Positions 17,181-26,643 are shown, numbered from the stretch's first letter. The stretch: 64,000 nucleotides of DNA from Vibrio parahaemolyticus (GCF_900460535.1 NZ_UHIL01000001.1:2108001-2172000); one strand, 5' to 3'. The notes: a model not told the origin generated them from the letters alone. Translations and numbers: made by a program.

Positions 17181-18083
17181 TTACACGTCTTGTAGATTGA
17201 CTCTTGCCTCATATTCCAATTGTTCTGACTTCAATGGAACATCCCTTTGGGCTTGTTGTAATATACGAATGTACTCATCTTGACCTAATACGTCCCACGC
17301 CAAATTCCCTTGATAGTTTGACGCATCATTTTGTGAAATATATTCAAGAATCTTAGGATGTTGCAAAAATAACTGACTAACACGCTGATTCATTTCAGAT
17401 ACAGATTTTTGGAATTCCAAGCCAGTTTCGTTAGTCCAATTAACATAGTAGATTGATTGATCAAATTCTTCTTTTTTTATGTAGTTTCCATTACCATCAT
17501 GACCAGCCCGTTTATGCACTAATACTGAAAATATATCTGAACCACAACTTTCTGAAAACGTATTTCCGCTGCTATCTTTACCTAATAAAAAGATCTCTTT
17601 TTTATAATAAAGATTCAAGATAAACAGAGCAGCTAAAGCTCTTAGTAGATTTCCTAGATTACCTTTACTTAAACTTTTTACGCGTTCATGCTTAACCGCT
17701 TGATATGCTTTTTTCCAGTCCGCGCCACTTGAACCACGCTTAAAAGATTTATGTAACGGTGTTAGTAACTTATTACTCTCATTTTCAAAATGAAAATTTG
17801 AAGAACTTGGAACAACAACTTTCTTACTCAGTTTCCATTTTTCGTCCAAAAACTTAAGACAGTCTGTATCAAAATAAAGGTCGCCCTCCTCTGGTAACAC
17901 CCCACCATTCTCGAGGTAAAGATCCTTTGAAATCGACTCGATTTCTACAGAGCAGCGAATCAACAACTCTGAGATCTTAACTGAATACACGAATAATTGT
18001 TTATCATCGAAGTGAACCCAATTTGAAAGCTCAACAACTTCTTTTTCTAGATTTTTGTATATCGGCCAATATAAATTTGACAC
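17181..18083 (-). CDS. HEPN-like helical protein
   Basis: 300 aa, one of the longest cassette products here. Largely helical and soluble. Residues about 120-160 read WKKAYQAVKHERVKSLSKGN followed by LLRALAALFIL; this polar KHxR helix before an Ala/Leu-rich helix is the pattern I associate with HEPN-type proteins seen in abortive-infection loci. The classical RxxxxH motif is not obvious, so catalysis is uncertain. Start is GTG 18083, five bases after AGGAGG. Confidence 0.6.
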   Translation of the reverse strand: MSNLYWPIYKNLEKEVVELSNWVHFDDKQLFVYSVKISELLIRCSVEIESISKDLYLENGGVLPEEGDLYFDTDCLKFLDEKWKLSKKVVVPSSSNFHFENESNKLLTPLHKSFKRGSSGADWKKAYQAVKHERVKSLSKGNLGNLLRALAALFILNLYYKKEIFLLGKDSSGNTFSESCGSDIFSVLVHKRAGHDGNGNYIKKEEFDQSIYYVNWTNETGLEFQKSVSEMNQRVSQLFLQHPKILEYISQNDASNYQGNLAWDVLGQDEYIRILQQAQRDVPLKSEQLEYEARVNLQDV

Positions 18084-18102
18084 TCAAGCCTCCTATTGCA
18101 TA

Positions 18103-18223
18103 TAACGCCGCGTTAAGGGGCGTAGGCACGCACTACAAACGTAACCGCATTACGCCTTAATCACTAAACAAACTGCAAACCAAAAATGCCACGCGAGCCA
18201 AGTCCCGCTTGAACGCTTTGTTA
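18103..18223 (-). repeat. attC site
   Basis: 121 bp; arms cgttaag / cttgaacg with ggcgtaggcacgc / gcgagccaag, so the inner arm has a mismatch. Closes the singleton F cassette. Confidence 0.93.
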
Positions 18224-18527
18224 TGTAGCCTGTCTTTCGGATTCAATTTACCACCCAAGAAAAGCTGAACAAGCTGCGAATCTTGCCGCAGCCAAATTAC
18301 CTGAAATGGTTCACGAAATTGGGTAGACAAAAAGACCAGCGCCCTGGGATTCAAATCTACCAGAGACAAAGATCGCTTTTGTGTAGGGAAAACCTAACGA
18401 ACGGAACCGACATTGCATACAGACGTTTCGATAACATAATGCTCGCCACACCTTGCGCCAAAAGAACCGTCTACGCGCCGTTGGCTAAAGACGACTGGAT
18501 ATAAACACCAAAAGTCATAAAGCTATA
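18224..18527. other. Singleton gene-less cassette F
   Basis: 304 bp. Frames of 70 (minus) and 73 (plus) codons exist but neither has a Shine-Dalgarno, and the minus one reads into attC. The sequence has no relative elsewhere in the window. Confidence 0.6.
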
Positions 18528-18650
18528 TAACGCGCAGTTAAGGTGTGAGAGACGCACATGCACCCTAACCTAAAATAAACTCTGATAAATCCGTGCCTAT
18601 TTGGGCACTAAAACCCCAATGCGTTTCGAATCGCCTTGAACGTCTTGTTA
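18528..18650 (-). repeat. attC site of D cassette
   Basis: 123 bp, matches the 9672 site. Confidence 0.95.
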
Positions 18651-18940
18651 TTCCGCAACTAAAGTCGGCTATGTTTACGCCTAATCTTTTGATATGACGA
18701 GAAATTTTCGGTATGCAGGCAAAAATCGAAGCCGAAGTATTTGGCAGCTCACTACCTTAAATCGCTTTAGCGTCACTCTTTAATTGCTGCGCCATATTAA
18801 GGTGCGCTTAAAGCGCTTTAAGGCTAGCATGGAAATGACCAATATTCGCCCTTTTCGCCGCTTTTCCACCCTATTACCCCGCCACTTTCACTCTTAGGCT
18901 ACAATCACGTACATTCAGCCTGAGAGATCCGTTGCGGAAA
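18651..18940. other. D cassette body, copy 2
   Basis: Palindrome at 18807-18822, 22-codon plus-strand ORF at 18829-18897. I see no difference from copy 1. Confidence 0.8.
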
Positions 18941-19065
18941 TAACGCCGCGTTAAGGGGTGAACAACGCAAGCCACCAAACCTTAATTATTGTGCCATAAA
19001 CACAAAAAGCTAAACTTAGAACCAAAATTGCCAAGCGTTGAGAATCCCTCTTGAACGCTTTGTTA
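18941..19065 (-). repeat. attC site
   Basis: 125 bp; arms cgttaag / cttgaacg, inner aacaacgc / gcgttgag. Closes the 70-aa unknown cassette. Confidence 0.95.
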
Positions 19066-19130
19066 TGTTCGTAGCTATTTGAAGCCACTGACATTTACAA
19101 AACTACGTCTGGTCGATGCAACAGACTTGC

Positions 19131-19343
19131 TCAAGCTAGGTGCTGCAACACTTCAATTTGAATGTCTCTCAATAAGTTTTGAGTATGCTCCGACTGTAAA
19201 TTAAGTTCGCACCAGCCATCAGTTCCCATATATTCAGCAGAAATATAGCTGATATTTTTAATACCACTTTCATTGTTGAGGATTACAGATAGTCGGAAAA
19301 TACCTAACTTCGTGTGGATTCTGCTAATTTTGAAGTTTTCCAT
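19131..19343 (-). CDS. Small hypothetical protein
   Basis: 70 aa, soluble, beta-rich, not recognised (MENFKISRIHTKLGIFRLSV start). ATG 19343 sits three bases after GGAGG, which decides against the eight-residue longer frame. About 65 bases of untranslated sequence separate its stop from attC. Confidence 0.65.
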   Translation of the reverse strand: MENFKISRIHTKLGIFRLSVILNNESGIKNISYISAEYMGTDGWCELNLQSEHTQNLLRDIQIEVLQHLA

Positions 19344-19358
19344 AAACCTCCAAGAACA

Positions 19359-19478
19359 TAACGCCAAATTAAGGTGTGAACAACGCTACCACCTTACCTA
19401 AACCATTGTGCCATAATCACTAAACTGGCTTGAAGTGAAAGCGCCGAGCGTTGTGAATCACTCTTAAATTTATTGTTA
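19359..19478 (-). repeat. attC site
   Basis: 120 bp; arms aaattaag / cttaaatt. Closes the 133-aa unknown cassette. Confidence 0.95.
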
Positions 19479-19487
19479 TGTTTTCAC

Positions 19488-19889
19488 TTAATACGTATAC
19501 ATAAGCTTAACCATTTCATTAGCTTGTTCCTTATCCAATTGGAACCAATCTAACAAGTTGGCTATACCAACAGGGTCTGAGCTATACCTCGCTAGAAGTA
19601 AGGTTAGATTTTTTTCTAACAATATAGATTCTCGAAACAGCCTGTTAATCAAAGAACAAGTATCTCCGCAAGAAATATCTTTGTCATAACAAAACAAATC
19701 AATAAATTCTATTAAGTTTTGAATATTGATCTTAGTCGTATTACTACAGTCTTTAATACTCTCTACTAGATACGACGAAACCCTTCTAGAAACCCCACTG
19801 TTAATAAGCCTAAGCTCAAATTGAACCCAATTAATTTTGAGCGGGATTTGGTTATACATCGTTTCAATCACAAATTTTGGTAACGCCAT
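19488..19889 (-). CDS. Hypothetical helical protein
   Basis: 133 aa, soluble and helical, five Cys, not recognised. ATG 19889 lies six bases after GAGG. The upstream ATG at 19907 falls in the attC core and lacks a ribosome site. No membrane or signal segment. Confidence 0.65.
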   Translation of the reverse strand: MALPKFVIETMYNQIPLKINWVQFELRLINSGVSRRVSSYLVESIKDCSNTTKINIQNLIEFIDLFCYDKDISCGDTCSLINRLFRESILLEKNLTLLLARYSSDPVGIANLLDWFQLDKEQANEMVKLMYTY

Positions 19890-19906
19890 ACATATCCTCG
19901 GAAACA

Positions 19907-20025
19907 TAACGCCCAGTTAAGGGGTGAAGCACGCAATAACTAAGTTACTGCATGGCACTTCAACATTAAACCAACCGCATACCAAAAATGCCACGCGTGC
20001 TGAATCCCTCTTGAACTGTTTGTTA
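19907..20025 (-). repeat. attC site
   Basis: 119 bp; arms cagttaag / cttgaactg. Closes family B copy 4; same subtype as 12499. Confidence 0.95.
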
Positions 20026-20453
20026 GCACGCTGCCCTTAAAGCTTTTGATATACGCCAAGATATTGAAATATAACACGAAAATGTTGGCTAAAAACACTG
20101 AAGCTAAACGGAAATCTGCCAAACTTAAAATTAGCTTCAAGACGTAAGTTGGCTAGAAGAAAAACATGCTTAACTGCCCTTTTTCACCAGTTTCCAATTA
20201 GCAAAGGATACGGGCGTCGGACTTTAACAGCAGCTTCAAAGAAACCTAACTTTGACGAAAATATCTCAGCGTTAAAGAAACCACACCAGAGAAATCACCC
20301 AAAAGTTAGAAACCGTAAACGATGAGGTCAAAGCGAAAACTTGGCATATAGTGCCACCGGAGCGAACATGAAAGGCACATTTGATCAGGTGTAAAGCTAG
20401 GAAAAGAAACCAATAAACACAGAAACTTTTAACCTTTGATGCCAACCCAGTGC
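20026..20453. other. Gene-less cassette, family B copy 4
   Basis: 428 bp. Adjoins a family C cassette. Carries gcctcaaag-type changes relative to 7796 but keeps all block landmarks. Confidence 0.75.
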
Positions 20454-20573
20454 TAACGCCCTGCTAAGGGGTGAACAACGCAATACCGAAGCCGCTGCAA
20501 ACCACCTTAATCACTAAAATCAACGCATAGTAAAAATGCCACGCGTTGTGAATCCCTCTTGAGCAGTTTGTTA
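20454..20573 (-). repeat. attC site
   Basis: 120 bp; arms ctgctaag / cttgagcag. Closes family C copy 1. Confidence 0.95.
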
Positions 20574-21068
20574 GTTTGCAGACCCAAAGGGTTGATTTTA
20601 CGTTGTTTTAAACTTTGCGAACAACAAACTTTATGTACGTTGATGCACTTAAGTCAGGCGTAGTATCAAAGCGGCTAGTCAATGAAACCACTTGGAACAA
20701 ACAACGCCGCAGAAAACGAACTCACAACACCAAAAAGCACTTTTGGAAAACCAATCTCACAATGCGGACTTTCAACAAAGTCACTGAAACCACGTGAACT
20801 TACCACACCAGAGAAAACGTCCTTGCAGCGAGTAAACTTGCAGCGAGTAAATCGGCTTTTGTACCAACAAACTCACAGAGCAGAGTTTCAGCAAAAAAGT
20901 TCGACTCAGTTACCCAAAAAGTCACAGCACCAAAGAACAAATCAACCGCTGAAACGATGCCAATTTTGTTTTTTTACCACGCTGATTAACACTGAAATTA
21001 AATGCCGATACGACATGAGCTTTTACCGCTAGATCTTGCGATATAGCTACGTTTTTCCTCTTGCAAAC
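20574..21068. other. Gene-less cassette, family C copy 1
   Basis: 495 bp. Shares with family A the module ccacttggaacaaacaacgc...agaaaacgaact, then has its own half (cagagtttcagcaaaaaagttc). It has a local duplication cttgcagcgagtaaa (twice near 20822-20852). Plus-strand frames of up to 119 codons occur in C copies but their products diverge after frameshifts. Confidence 0.7.
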
Positions 21069-21188
21069 TAACGCCCTGTTAAGGTGTGAGGCACGCAACA
21101 CCAAAGCTTCCGCATACCACCTTAACCACTAAAACCAACGCATAGCAAAAATGCCATGCGTGCCGAATCACTCTTGAACAATTTGTTA
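21069..21188 (-). repeat. attC site
   Basis: 120 bp; arms ctgttaag / cttgaacaa, one mismatch at c/t; inner ggcacgc / gcgtgcc. R'' gives the stop of the YdcF-like gene. Confidence 0.95.
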
Positions 21189-21740
21189 TGCGTATGGTTT
21201 AACGCCTAAACTCTTTATTACTTCATGACTGTGCATTACACGTGAGACCGCGCTCTCTGTCAGCCACCAATTATCCCTGCGAGAGCTTCTATCGTTTACA
21301 AAGCAACCATAAAGTTCCAAGCTTTGCGGTAAGACGTTTTTAAATAGGTGCTTTGCCCGTTTTATGTGGAAAGCCGTTGTCAGTATTGCCACTGATTTTT
21401 TCGCGACTTCACTTTCTACGATAATCTCTGCGGAAAATTGTGCATTCTCTACTGTATTTTTTGCATGTGGCTCTAAGATAATATCCGATTCTGAAACACC
21501 ATTAGTCAAAGCATACTCTCTCATCGACTCAAATTCGGGCTTTCGATCTATTGCCAAGTTGCCACCTGACAACAGAAGCTTGGAAACTTTTTTCTCTTTG
21601 TACAGTTGTACAGCAGTTGGCATCTTGTATTGGGTTGCTTTGTAACTACCAAGAACAACAAGTACTTCTGCATGTTGGAACTCATCTTGGTGTTTCGGAA
21701 AAACCACCTGCGTAATACCCTCGATTTCGTTTTTATTCAA
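21186..21740 (-). CDS. YdcF/SanA-like DUF218 protein
   Basis: About 184 aa. DUF218 landmarks: VLVVLGSYKATQ, LLLSGGN, the PHAKNTVENA block and AILTTAFHIKRA. Members act in cell-envelope functions or bind nucleotide-like ligands; this one lacks the usual N-terminal membrane anchor. I chose TTG 21740, seven bases after AAGGG; the ATG at 21770 lies in the attC core without a ribosome site. Confidence 0.8.
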   Translation of the reverse strand: MNKNEIEGITQVVFPKHQDEFQHAEVLVVLGSYKATQYKMPTAVQLYKEKKVSKLLLSGGNLAIDRKPEFESMREYALTNGVSESDIILEPHAKNTVENAQFSAEIIVESEVAKKSVAILTTAFHIKRAKHLFKNVLPQSLELYGCFVNDRSSRRDNWWLTESAVSRVMHSHEVIKSLGVKPYA

Positions 21741-21769
21741 TCCTATTCCCTTACACGAGTGAATACGCA

Positions 21770-21890
21770 TAACGCCGCGTTAAGTAGTGAGCGACGCCTA
21801 CACCCAACCTAATTAATTGCACCGTAAACACACAACTCAATTTGAACTGAAAGTACCACGCGTTGCAAATCTGTCTTAAACGCTTTGTTA
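21770..21890 (-). repeat. attC site
   Basis: 121 bp; cgttaagtagtgagcgacgc left, gcaaatctgtcttaaacg right. Closes the 130-aa membrane protein cassette. Confidence 0.94.
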
Positions 21891-21908
21891 TACATATATT
21901 TTATGTCG

Positions 21909-22301
21909 CTAGTAATCCAATAACTGCTGAACAAACCTCAAAGGATTAGCTAAAACAAATGACCATACTAGCAGAGAAAAACCGGTTACCTGTGTATACG
22001 GAACTGATATGGCATCGAAATATTGTGGCAGTAACCCTATAGCTCCAAGTGGCATACAAAACATACCCACGTAGGTTCGAAACTCACTTACATAGACCTC
22101 AGCAAAGGAAATCGACAACAAGACCAATGATGCTAACATTATACCAACCACAAAAAGCGGAACATAAATTTCCCAGAAGCCCATCTTTGGATGCAATAAC
22201 GGTGAAAACTCAGAAAATAGAGCACTAATAAACACAGGGATGAATATTTTCGAAGACAAATCGTCAATTGCTTTAGCATAAATTGTTCCGAAAGTTTCCA
22301 C
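21909..22301 (-). CDS. Four-TM protein
   Basis: 130 aa. Membrane segments at about residues 20-37, 46-67, 78-95 and 102-120. Start is GTG 22301, four bases after GGAGG; a 21-residue longer frame is attC read-through. Not recognised. Confidence 0.68.
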   Translation of the reverse strand: METFGTIYAKAIDDLSSKIFIPVFISALFSEFSPLLHPKMGFWEIYVPLFVVGIMLASLVLLSISFAEVYVSEFRTYVGMFCMPLGAIGLLPQYFDAISVPYTQVTGFSLLVWSFVLANPLRFVQQLLDY

Positions 22302-22317
22302 TTTACCTCCATATGTA

Positions 22318-22437
22318 TAACGCCCTGCTAAGGGGTGAGCAACGCAATACCCAAGCCGCCGCAAACCACCTTAATCACTAAATTAAACGCATAGTAAAAA
22401 TGCCACGCGTTGCGAATCCCTCTTGAGCAGTTTGTTA
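22318..22437 (-). repeat. attC site
   Basis: 120 bp; arms ctgctaag / cttgagcag. Closes family B copy 5. Confidence 0.95.
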
Positions 22438-22865
22438 GCACGCTGCCATTAAAGTCTTTGATATACGCCAAGATATTGAAATATAGCACGAAATTTAAGG
22501 CTGAAAACACTGAAACCAAACAGACAACTGCCAAACTGAAAACTAACTTCAAAACGTAAGTTAGCTAGAAGAAAAACATGCTTAACTGCCCTTTTTCACC
22601 GCATTCAAATTAGCAAAGGATTTGGGCTTCGGACTTGAACAGCAGCGTCAAAGAGACCAAGCTTTGACGGAAATATCTCAGCACTAAAGAAACCACACCA
22701 GATAAATAGCCAAAAAGTTAGAAACCGTAAACGCTTAAACAAGAGCAAAAACAACTCATATAGTGCCACCGTAGCGAACATGAAAGGCACACTTGAACAG
22801 CTGTAAAGCTAAGAAAAGAAACCAATAAACCCCAAGACTTTTGACCTCTGATGCCAACCCAGTGC
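22438..22865. other. Gene-less cassette, family B copy 5
   Basis: 428 bp. A minus-strand frame (22605-22790) starting MPFMFATVALYELF is also seen in the 49011 copy (MRFMFAPVALYELF) but not in copies 1-3, where it is stopped early. Confidence 0.72.
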
Positions 22866-22985
22866 TAACGCCGCATTAAGGGGCAGCCAACGTTACCACC
22901 AACTTACCGCATAACACCGTAATCACAAAAACCAACGCATAATAAAAGTGCCACGCGTTGGCTGTCCCTCTTAAATGCTTTGTTA
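22866..22985 (-). repeat. attC site
   Basis: 120 bp; arms gcattaag / cttaaatgc, inner cagccaacg / cgttggctg. R'' gives the pentapeptide gene stop. Confidence 0.94.
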
Positions 22986-23595
22986 GAATTTTATTCCACG
23001 GGCTTGTTTATAATTTGACCCATCAAAAACCGCCCCATCAAGAATAGCATCGTCGAAGTTTGCACCTGCTAATTTAGCTGACTTGAAAACAGCATTAGTT
23101 AAATTTGCACCAGAGAAGTTTGCCTTATCGAGTTTTGCTCCAGTAAAATCGGCCCCCTCCAAATTAGCCCCAGTAAAACAAGCAAGTATCGCTTTACTGG
23201 CTCTAAAGTTAGTTTTTTTTAAGCAAGCACTTATTGAAATTAGCTTGGAATAATTCTTTTTTCTGAAAGTCCTTTCCAGATAAATCTTGGCACGCAAAAT
23301 TTTCAGGCTGGATTTCTTTTGCCTTTCGTTTGTCTTTTTCTTTAGGCTGCAGTTGCCCTTTTTGCAGCACACTGATTCTTTTACCACGTTCAGCAACAAT
23401 AGATTCAAGCTCTATGACTTGCTCGATGTGCCAATACAAAGCATTAAAAGCATCAGTATCTGATTCAGATAATCGTTCTAAAATTTTACTCACCTGAAGA
23501 AAATCACCTGAAAGTGATTTACCTTTCTTTTCACTGTATAAATCAGAATAACGACTCAGTGTTTGTCTGATTTTTTGTTCTTTTGATTTAGCCAT
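22983..23595 (-). pseudogene. Pentapeptide-repeat protein, frameshifted at A8
   Basis: One gene in two frames. The first part starts at ATG 23595 (GGAGG five bases before, MAKSKEQKIRQ), has a helical N-terminal domain of about 100 residues, then begins pentapeptide repeats (FACQDLSGKDFQ, LFQANFNKCLL) and stops after KKN. The repeats go on at once in another frame: KTNFRASKAILACFTGANLE, ADFTGAKLDKANFSGANL, and so on to KF-TAA in R''. The switch is at an eight-base run (23213-23220, A8 on the coding strand); seven would restore one frame. It may be a dead gene, phase-variable, or read by slippage. Confidence 0.85.
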
Positions 23596-23612
23596 TATTT
23601 CCTCCAAAATTC

Positions 23613-23732
23613 TAACGCCCTGTTAAGGTGTGAGCAACGCAATGCCGAAGCCGCCGCATACCACCTTAAACACTAAAACCAACGCATAGTAAAAATGCCA
23701 CGCGTTGCGAATCACTCTTAAACAGATTGTTA
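23613..23732 (-). repeat. attC site
   Basis: 120 bp; arms ctgttaag / cttaaacag, R'' side gattgtta. Supplies the stop of the 23730 gene. Confidence 0.95.
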
Positions 23733-24164
23733 GGTTTCAATCCAGACGCTAGTAATTGCCAATAAAGTAGCGGATAGAACACCTAACCCAAACATCGTAT
23801 AGTTAAAAAATCGGTAGTACTTTAACTTCTTTAACGCTTTATCTTCGGACTTTTCGCGAATCACTGCTTCAAAATATTTTTGATTTGAGTTGAAAATGAA
23901 GAGTGTCGATACAATGGCTATACAAAACATCACAACAGCAATAGTAAAGAGTAACTTTATGGTGCATGTAATATTGCTTACATCTTGATAAGCTGTTATC
24001 AAAATCGCTAGTGCAGCTGAAGATATCGCCAATATAGCTTTGTTTATCTCACTCCCACTATTCAGATAGGCACTTAAAATAACAGAATAATGGTTGATAT
24101 TCTTGCCTTCCAGCTCCTTCAACCTACGGACTCTATTCTCTTCTTCTGTTTCAGATTTATGCAT
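23730..24164 (-). CDS. Three-TM protein related to the 46516 gene product
   Basis: 144 aa. A charged N-terminal helix is followed by membrane segments at about residues 40-60, 68-90 and 120-140. The stretch NKAILAISSAALAILIT matches DKAVLAISSAGLGLTFT of the protein at 46516-47088, so the two are probably homologous. This cassette lacks the short Pro-rich partner gene. ATG 24164 follows AAGGAG. Its SLATT-like layout is only suggestive. Confidence 0.72.
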   Translation of the reverse strand: MHKSETEEENRVRRLKELEGKNINHYSVILSAYLNSGSEINKAILAISSAALAILITAYQDVSNITCTIKLLFTIAVVMFCIAIVSTLFIFNSNQKYFEAVIREKSEDKALKKLKYYRFFNYTMFGLGVLSATLLAITSVWIET

Positions 24165-24180
24165 AATTCTCCTTGAAACC

Positions 24181-24300
24181 TAACGCCGCGTTAAGGGGTG
24201 CAGGCACGCAATACAATAGTTTCTGCACGCACCTTAAACACCAAAATCAACGCATAGTAAAAATGCCACACGTGCCAAATCCCTCTTAAACGCTTTGTTG
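24181..24300 (-). repeat. attC site
   Basis: 120 bp; arms cgttaag / cttaaacg. R'' reads GCCCAAC (still RYYYAAC), so no stop codon is supplied and the GNAT gene runs on into the site. Confidence 0.92.
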
Positions 24301-24777
24301 GGCGCAGAATGCTTTATTTAGCACCCACTTTTCCAACTCTTCGTTATCACCATCAACGACGATACCAGCAAAAACGAAATTGTTAGCTTTTACAACTGAG
24401 AGAGAAGCTACATTTGCTGATGAAATCAAAGCAACTACACTTTCAGCCAAACCAGAATTGAATGCTAAGTCACAAAGTTGGTTAACCGCGAACTTTGCCA
24501 TCCCTCGACCTTGTTGTTGAGGTGCAACATTGTATCCAATCTCCACCTCACCGGCTTTAGGCTCATCTTTAAAACCACAAAAACCAACAACATGATCCTT
24601 GTACAGAATCATATAAGGTAATGACCATATTTGAGCCATGGTGCTTTGAGCGTATTGAACCGAACGATTGAGTACATGTATTGGCGGAATAGAGCCACTA
24701 CAAAACTCAATTTCTATATCGGTTGCCTCAGCGATCAATTGCTGAAGTTGTGTTTTATTTATCTGCTGTAGTTCCAT
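24286..24777 (-). CDS. GNAT family N-acetyltransferase
   Basis: 163 aa. The acetyl-CoA loop is PQQQGRGMAKFAV, and VALISSANVASLSVVKANNF is the usual late GNAT helix. ATG 24777 follows AGAGTGGAAA. Because this attC has GCCCAAC, translation passes through R'' and ends 15 bases inside attC, adding QQSV. Substrate unknown. Confidence 0.87.
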   Translation of the reverse strand: MELQQINKTQLQQLIAEATDIEIEFCSGSIPPIHVLNRSVQYAQSTMAQIWSLPYMILYKDHVVGFCGFKDEPKAGEVEIGYNVAPQQQGRGMAKFAVNQLCDLAFNSGLAESVVALISSANVASLSVVKANNFVFAGIVVDGDNEELEKWVLNKAFCAQQSV

Positions 24778-24792
24778 TTTCCACTCTGCGCC

Positions 24793-24913
24793 TAACGCCG
24801 CGTTAAGGTGTGAACAACGCGACCACCTAACCTAAACCATTGTGCCGAAAACACTAAAGCCGATACAAACCGAAAATGCCGAGCGTTGAGAATCACTCTT
24901 AAACGCTTTGTTA
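24793..24913 (-). repeat. attC site
   Basis: 121 bp; arms cgttaag / cttaaacg, middle cgaaaacactaaagccg. Closes DUF2867 copy A; clearly different from the site behind copy B (27107). Confidence 0.95.
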
Positions 24914-25408
24914 TGCCTGTGCCAACGTTTTCAAAGAACTAGGGACGATGAGCTTGTGAACTGGAGCAACAAAAAACATGTACACTTTGCCAAACATGTT
25001 ATGTACATGCACCACCGTAGTGGCGTGTACTGTGATTTTATCGCCAACTACGTCCAGTAAAAACGACACTCTTACATCAAGATGTTTGTCACTGTCCTCT
25101 AAGACAATTTCAGTATCACTATTGCTGTGTAACGTGAAAATACCGATTCTCTCACCAACGCTAATGTTTGCTACATTTCCCGCTGACATAGCATCCTGAA
25201 GTCGACCTAAGTGCTTTAAACCAAGCATTGATACGATGCGATTTCTCGTTGCCATTAAGAATGAAACCCACGCTGGCGTTTGTTTCGCGATTTCAAGATA
25301 GACATCGAGCGCGGTTTGGTTATTGTTAGGGATTTCGCGTGAAAAGCTATCAGCGAAATAAGCCCCTTCGGCATAATCAAACAACTCAGAATGTTTTGGA
25401 ATTGACAT
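24911..25408 (-). CDS. DUF2867 family protein, copy A
   Basis: 165 aa from ATG 25408 behind GGGAGAAAT. DUF2867-type features: ADSFSREIPNN near the N-terminus, YLEIAKQTPAWVSFLMATRN, DKHLDVRVSFLLD and a C-terminal FVAPVHKLIVPSSLKTL. Members often accompany short-chain dehydrogenases, but none is here. Nearly identical to the protein at 27226-27723. Stop lies in R''. Confidence 0.82.
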   Translation of the reverse strand: MSIPKHSELFDYAEGAYFADSFSREIPNNNQTALDVYLEIAKQTPAWVSFLMATRNRIVSMLGLKHLGRLQDAMSAGNVANISVGERIGIFTLHSNSDTEIVLEDSDKHLDVRVSFLLDVVGDKITVHATTVVHVHNMFGKVYMFFVAPVHKLIVPSSLKTLAQA

Positions 25409-25427
25409 GTATTTCTCCCAAAAGGCA

Positions 25428-25547
25428 TAACGCCCTGTTAAGGTGTGAGCAACGCAATACCGAAGCCCCCGCATACCACCTTAAACACTAAACGCAACGC
25501 ATAGCAAAAATGCCACGCGTTGCGAATCACTCTTAAACAGTTTGTTA
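25428..25547 (-). repeat. attC site
   Basis: 120 bp, same as the 747 site, as expected for duplicated cassettes. Supplies the stop of the peptide gene. Confidence 0.96.
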
Positions 25548-25682
25548 GCCATCTTTCTTACCACCTCCGGATGACTTGGGCGGTTTTACAGGGGGCATTG
25601 GTGTTCCAACTTTCATATTAGGTAGATTACGTCCTGTATTTGGTACAATGACTCGACCTTTACCTTGAGGTTTATCTGACAT
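25545..25682 (-). CDS. 45-aa Pro/Gly-rich peptide, second copy
   Basis: Same 45-codon peptide as at 864-1001, with no visible difference, again two bases after the stop of its membrane partner. The whole cassette (776 bp) is duplicated, separated from its twin by about 24.7 kb. Confidence 0.75.
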   Translation of the reverse strand: MSDKPQGKGRVIVPNTGRNLPNMKVGTPMPPVKPPKSSGGGKKDG

Positions 25683-25684
25683 GT

Positions 25685-26182
25685 TTACGCTCCAAGATAG
25701 TTTTCAGTGAAATATTCATCTGCTGCATTTTCAGCGGCTGCTTTTAGTTTGTTCTTTCGCGGTAAAACAATACCATTCAAACTTGCCCTTTCAGCCGATA
25801 AGATACGACCTTTTAAACGAACTGTTTCTTCATGAATTTCTTCTTCAGTTAACAAGCCCTCTGATACTTTGTACCAAATAGTCTCAGCTTCTAGGAAGAT
25901 AGCTTGAACTTGATTATTTAGCTCAGACACTGCTTTTAAGCGTTTTCGATACGGCAAAAATGGTTTAATTGCAGTGATCACCTGTGACAAAGCAATTATG
26001 CAAGCCCATACCATTTGATGCTCTTTCCAAAGAGCCCAGGTAGCAATACTTGCTGATGACGCAATAGCCATGAATATACTCAAAGCTTTATCTGTCCATT
26101 CATCCTTTGCCGCGTACCCGTGAAGGTATGCAATTTGCGCTTTAAGTTCTTTCAGTAAATTCCAATATCGTAACTGATACAA
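25685..26182 (-). CDS. SLATT-like two-TM protein, second copy
   Basis: Identical in protein sequence to 1004-1501 and with the same TTG start behind AAGGAGG. The absence of divergence suggests a recent duplication or cassette re-insertion. Confidence 0.8.
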   Translation of the reverse strand: MYQLRYWNLLKELKAQIAYLHGYAAKDEWTDKALSIFMAIASSASIATWALWKEHQMVWACIIALSQVITAIKPFLPYRKRLKAVSELNNQVQAIFLEAETIWYKVSEGLLTEEEIHEETVRLKGRILSAERASLNGIVLPRKNKLKAAAENAADEYFTENYLGA

Positions 26183-26203
26183 CTAGGTTTCCTCCTTGAT
26201 GGC

Positions 26204-26323
26204 TAACGCCCAGTTAAGGGGTGAACAACGCAATACCGAAGCCGCTGCATACCGCCTTAAACACTAAAACCAACGCATAGTAAAAATGCCACGCGTTGTG
26301 AATCCCTCTTGAACTGTTTGTTA
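26204..26323 (-). repeat. attC site
   Basis: 120 bp; arms cagttaag / cttgaactg. R'' gives the stop of the 100-aa membrane gene. Confidence 0.95.
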
Positions 26324-26620
26324 GGCTAATTTTACGCTCGCTATTCGCCAGTAGCCTACAAGAACGGCCAATACCACCCATTGCGTTAAATACCATAGAT
26401 AATACGATGCTTGGCTATCAATTAAGTAAAAATAAATTACTAGTCCGAAACTCGTGAACACCGAAAAGACATATAGAAACCATAGCGCTACACAAACATT
26501 ATTGTTGAATTCAGAAAGCTTCTCTCCCCGATCTATACCTGAGAGAAATATAAGCCCAAAACCAATAATGCTACCTACTCCAAGCTGGAAAAATGAAAGC
26601 GGAACCAAAACCCAAAGTGA
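26321..26620 (-). CDS. Three-TM protein
   Basis: About 100 aa, not recognised. Hydrophobic segments at about residues 5-28, 45-68 and 78-96, with a short RGEKLSEF loop. The ATG in the 26621-26623 codon follows GGGAG; end coordinates are within one codon. Single-gene cassette. Confidence 0.68.
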   Translation of the reverse strand, partial: SLWVLVPLSFFQLGVGSIIGFGLIFLSGIDRGEKLSEFNNNVCVALWFLYVFSVFTSFGLVIYFYLIDSQASYYLWYLTQWVVLAVLVGYWRIASVKLA

Positions 26621-26643
26621 CATTTTTATCTCCCTGATTAGCC

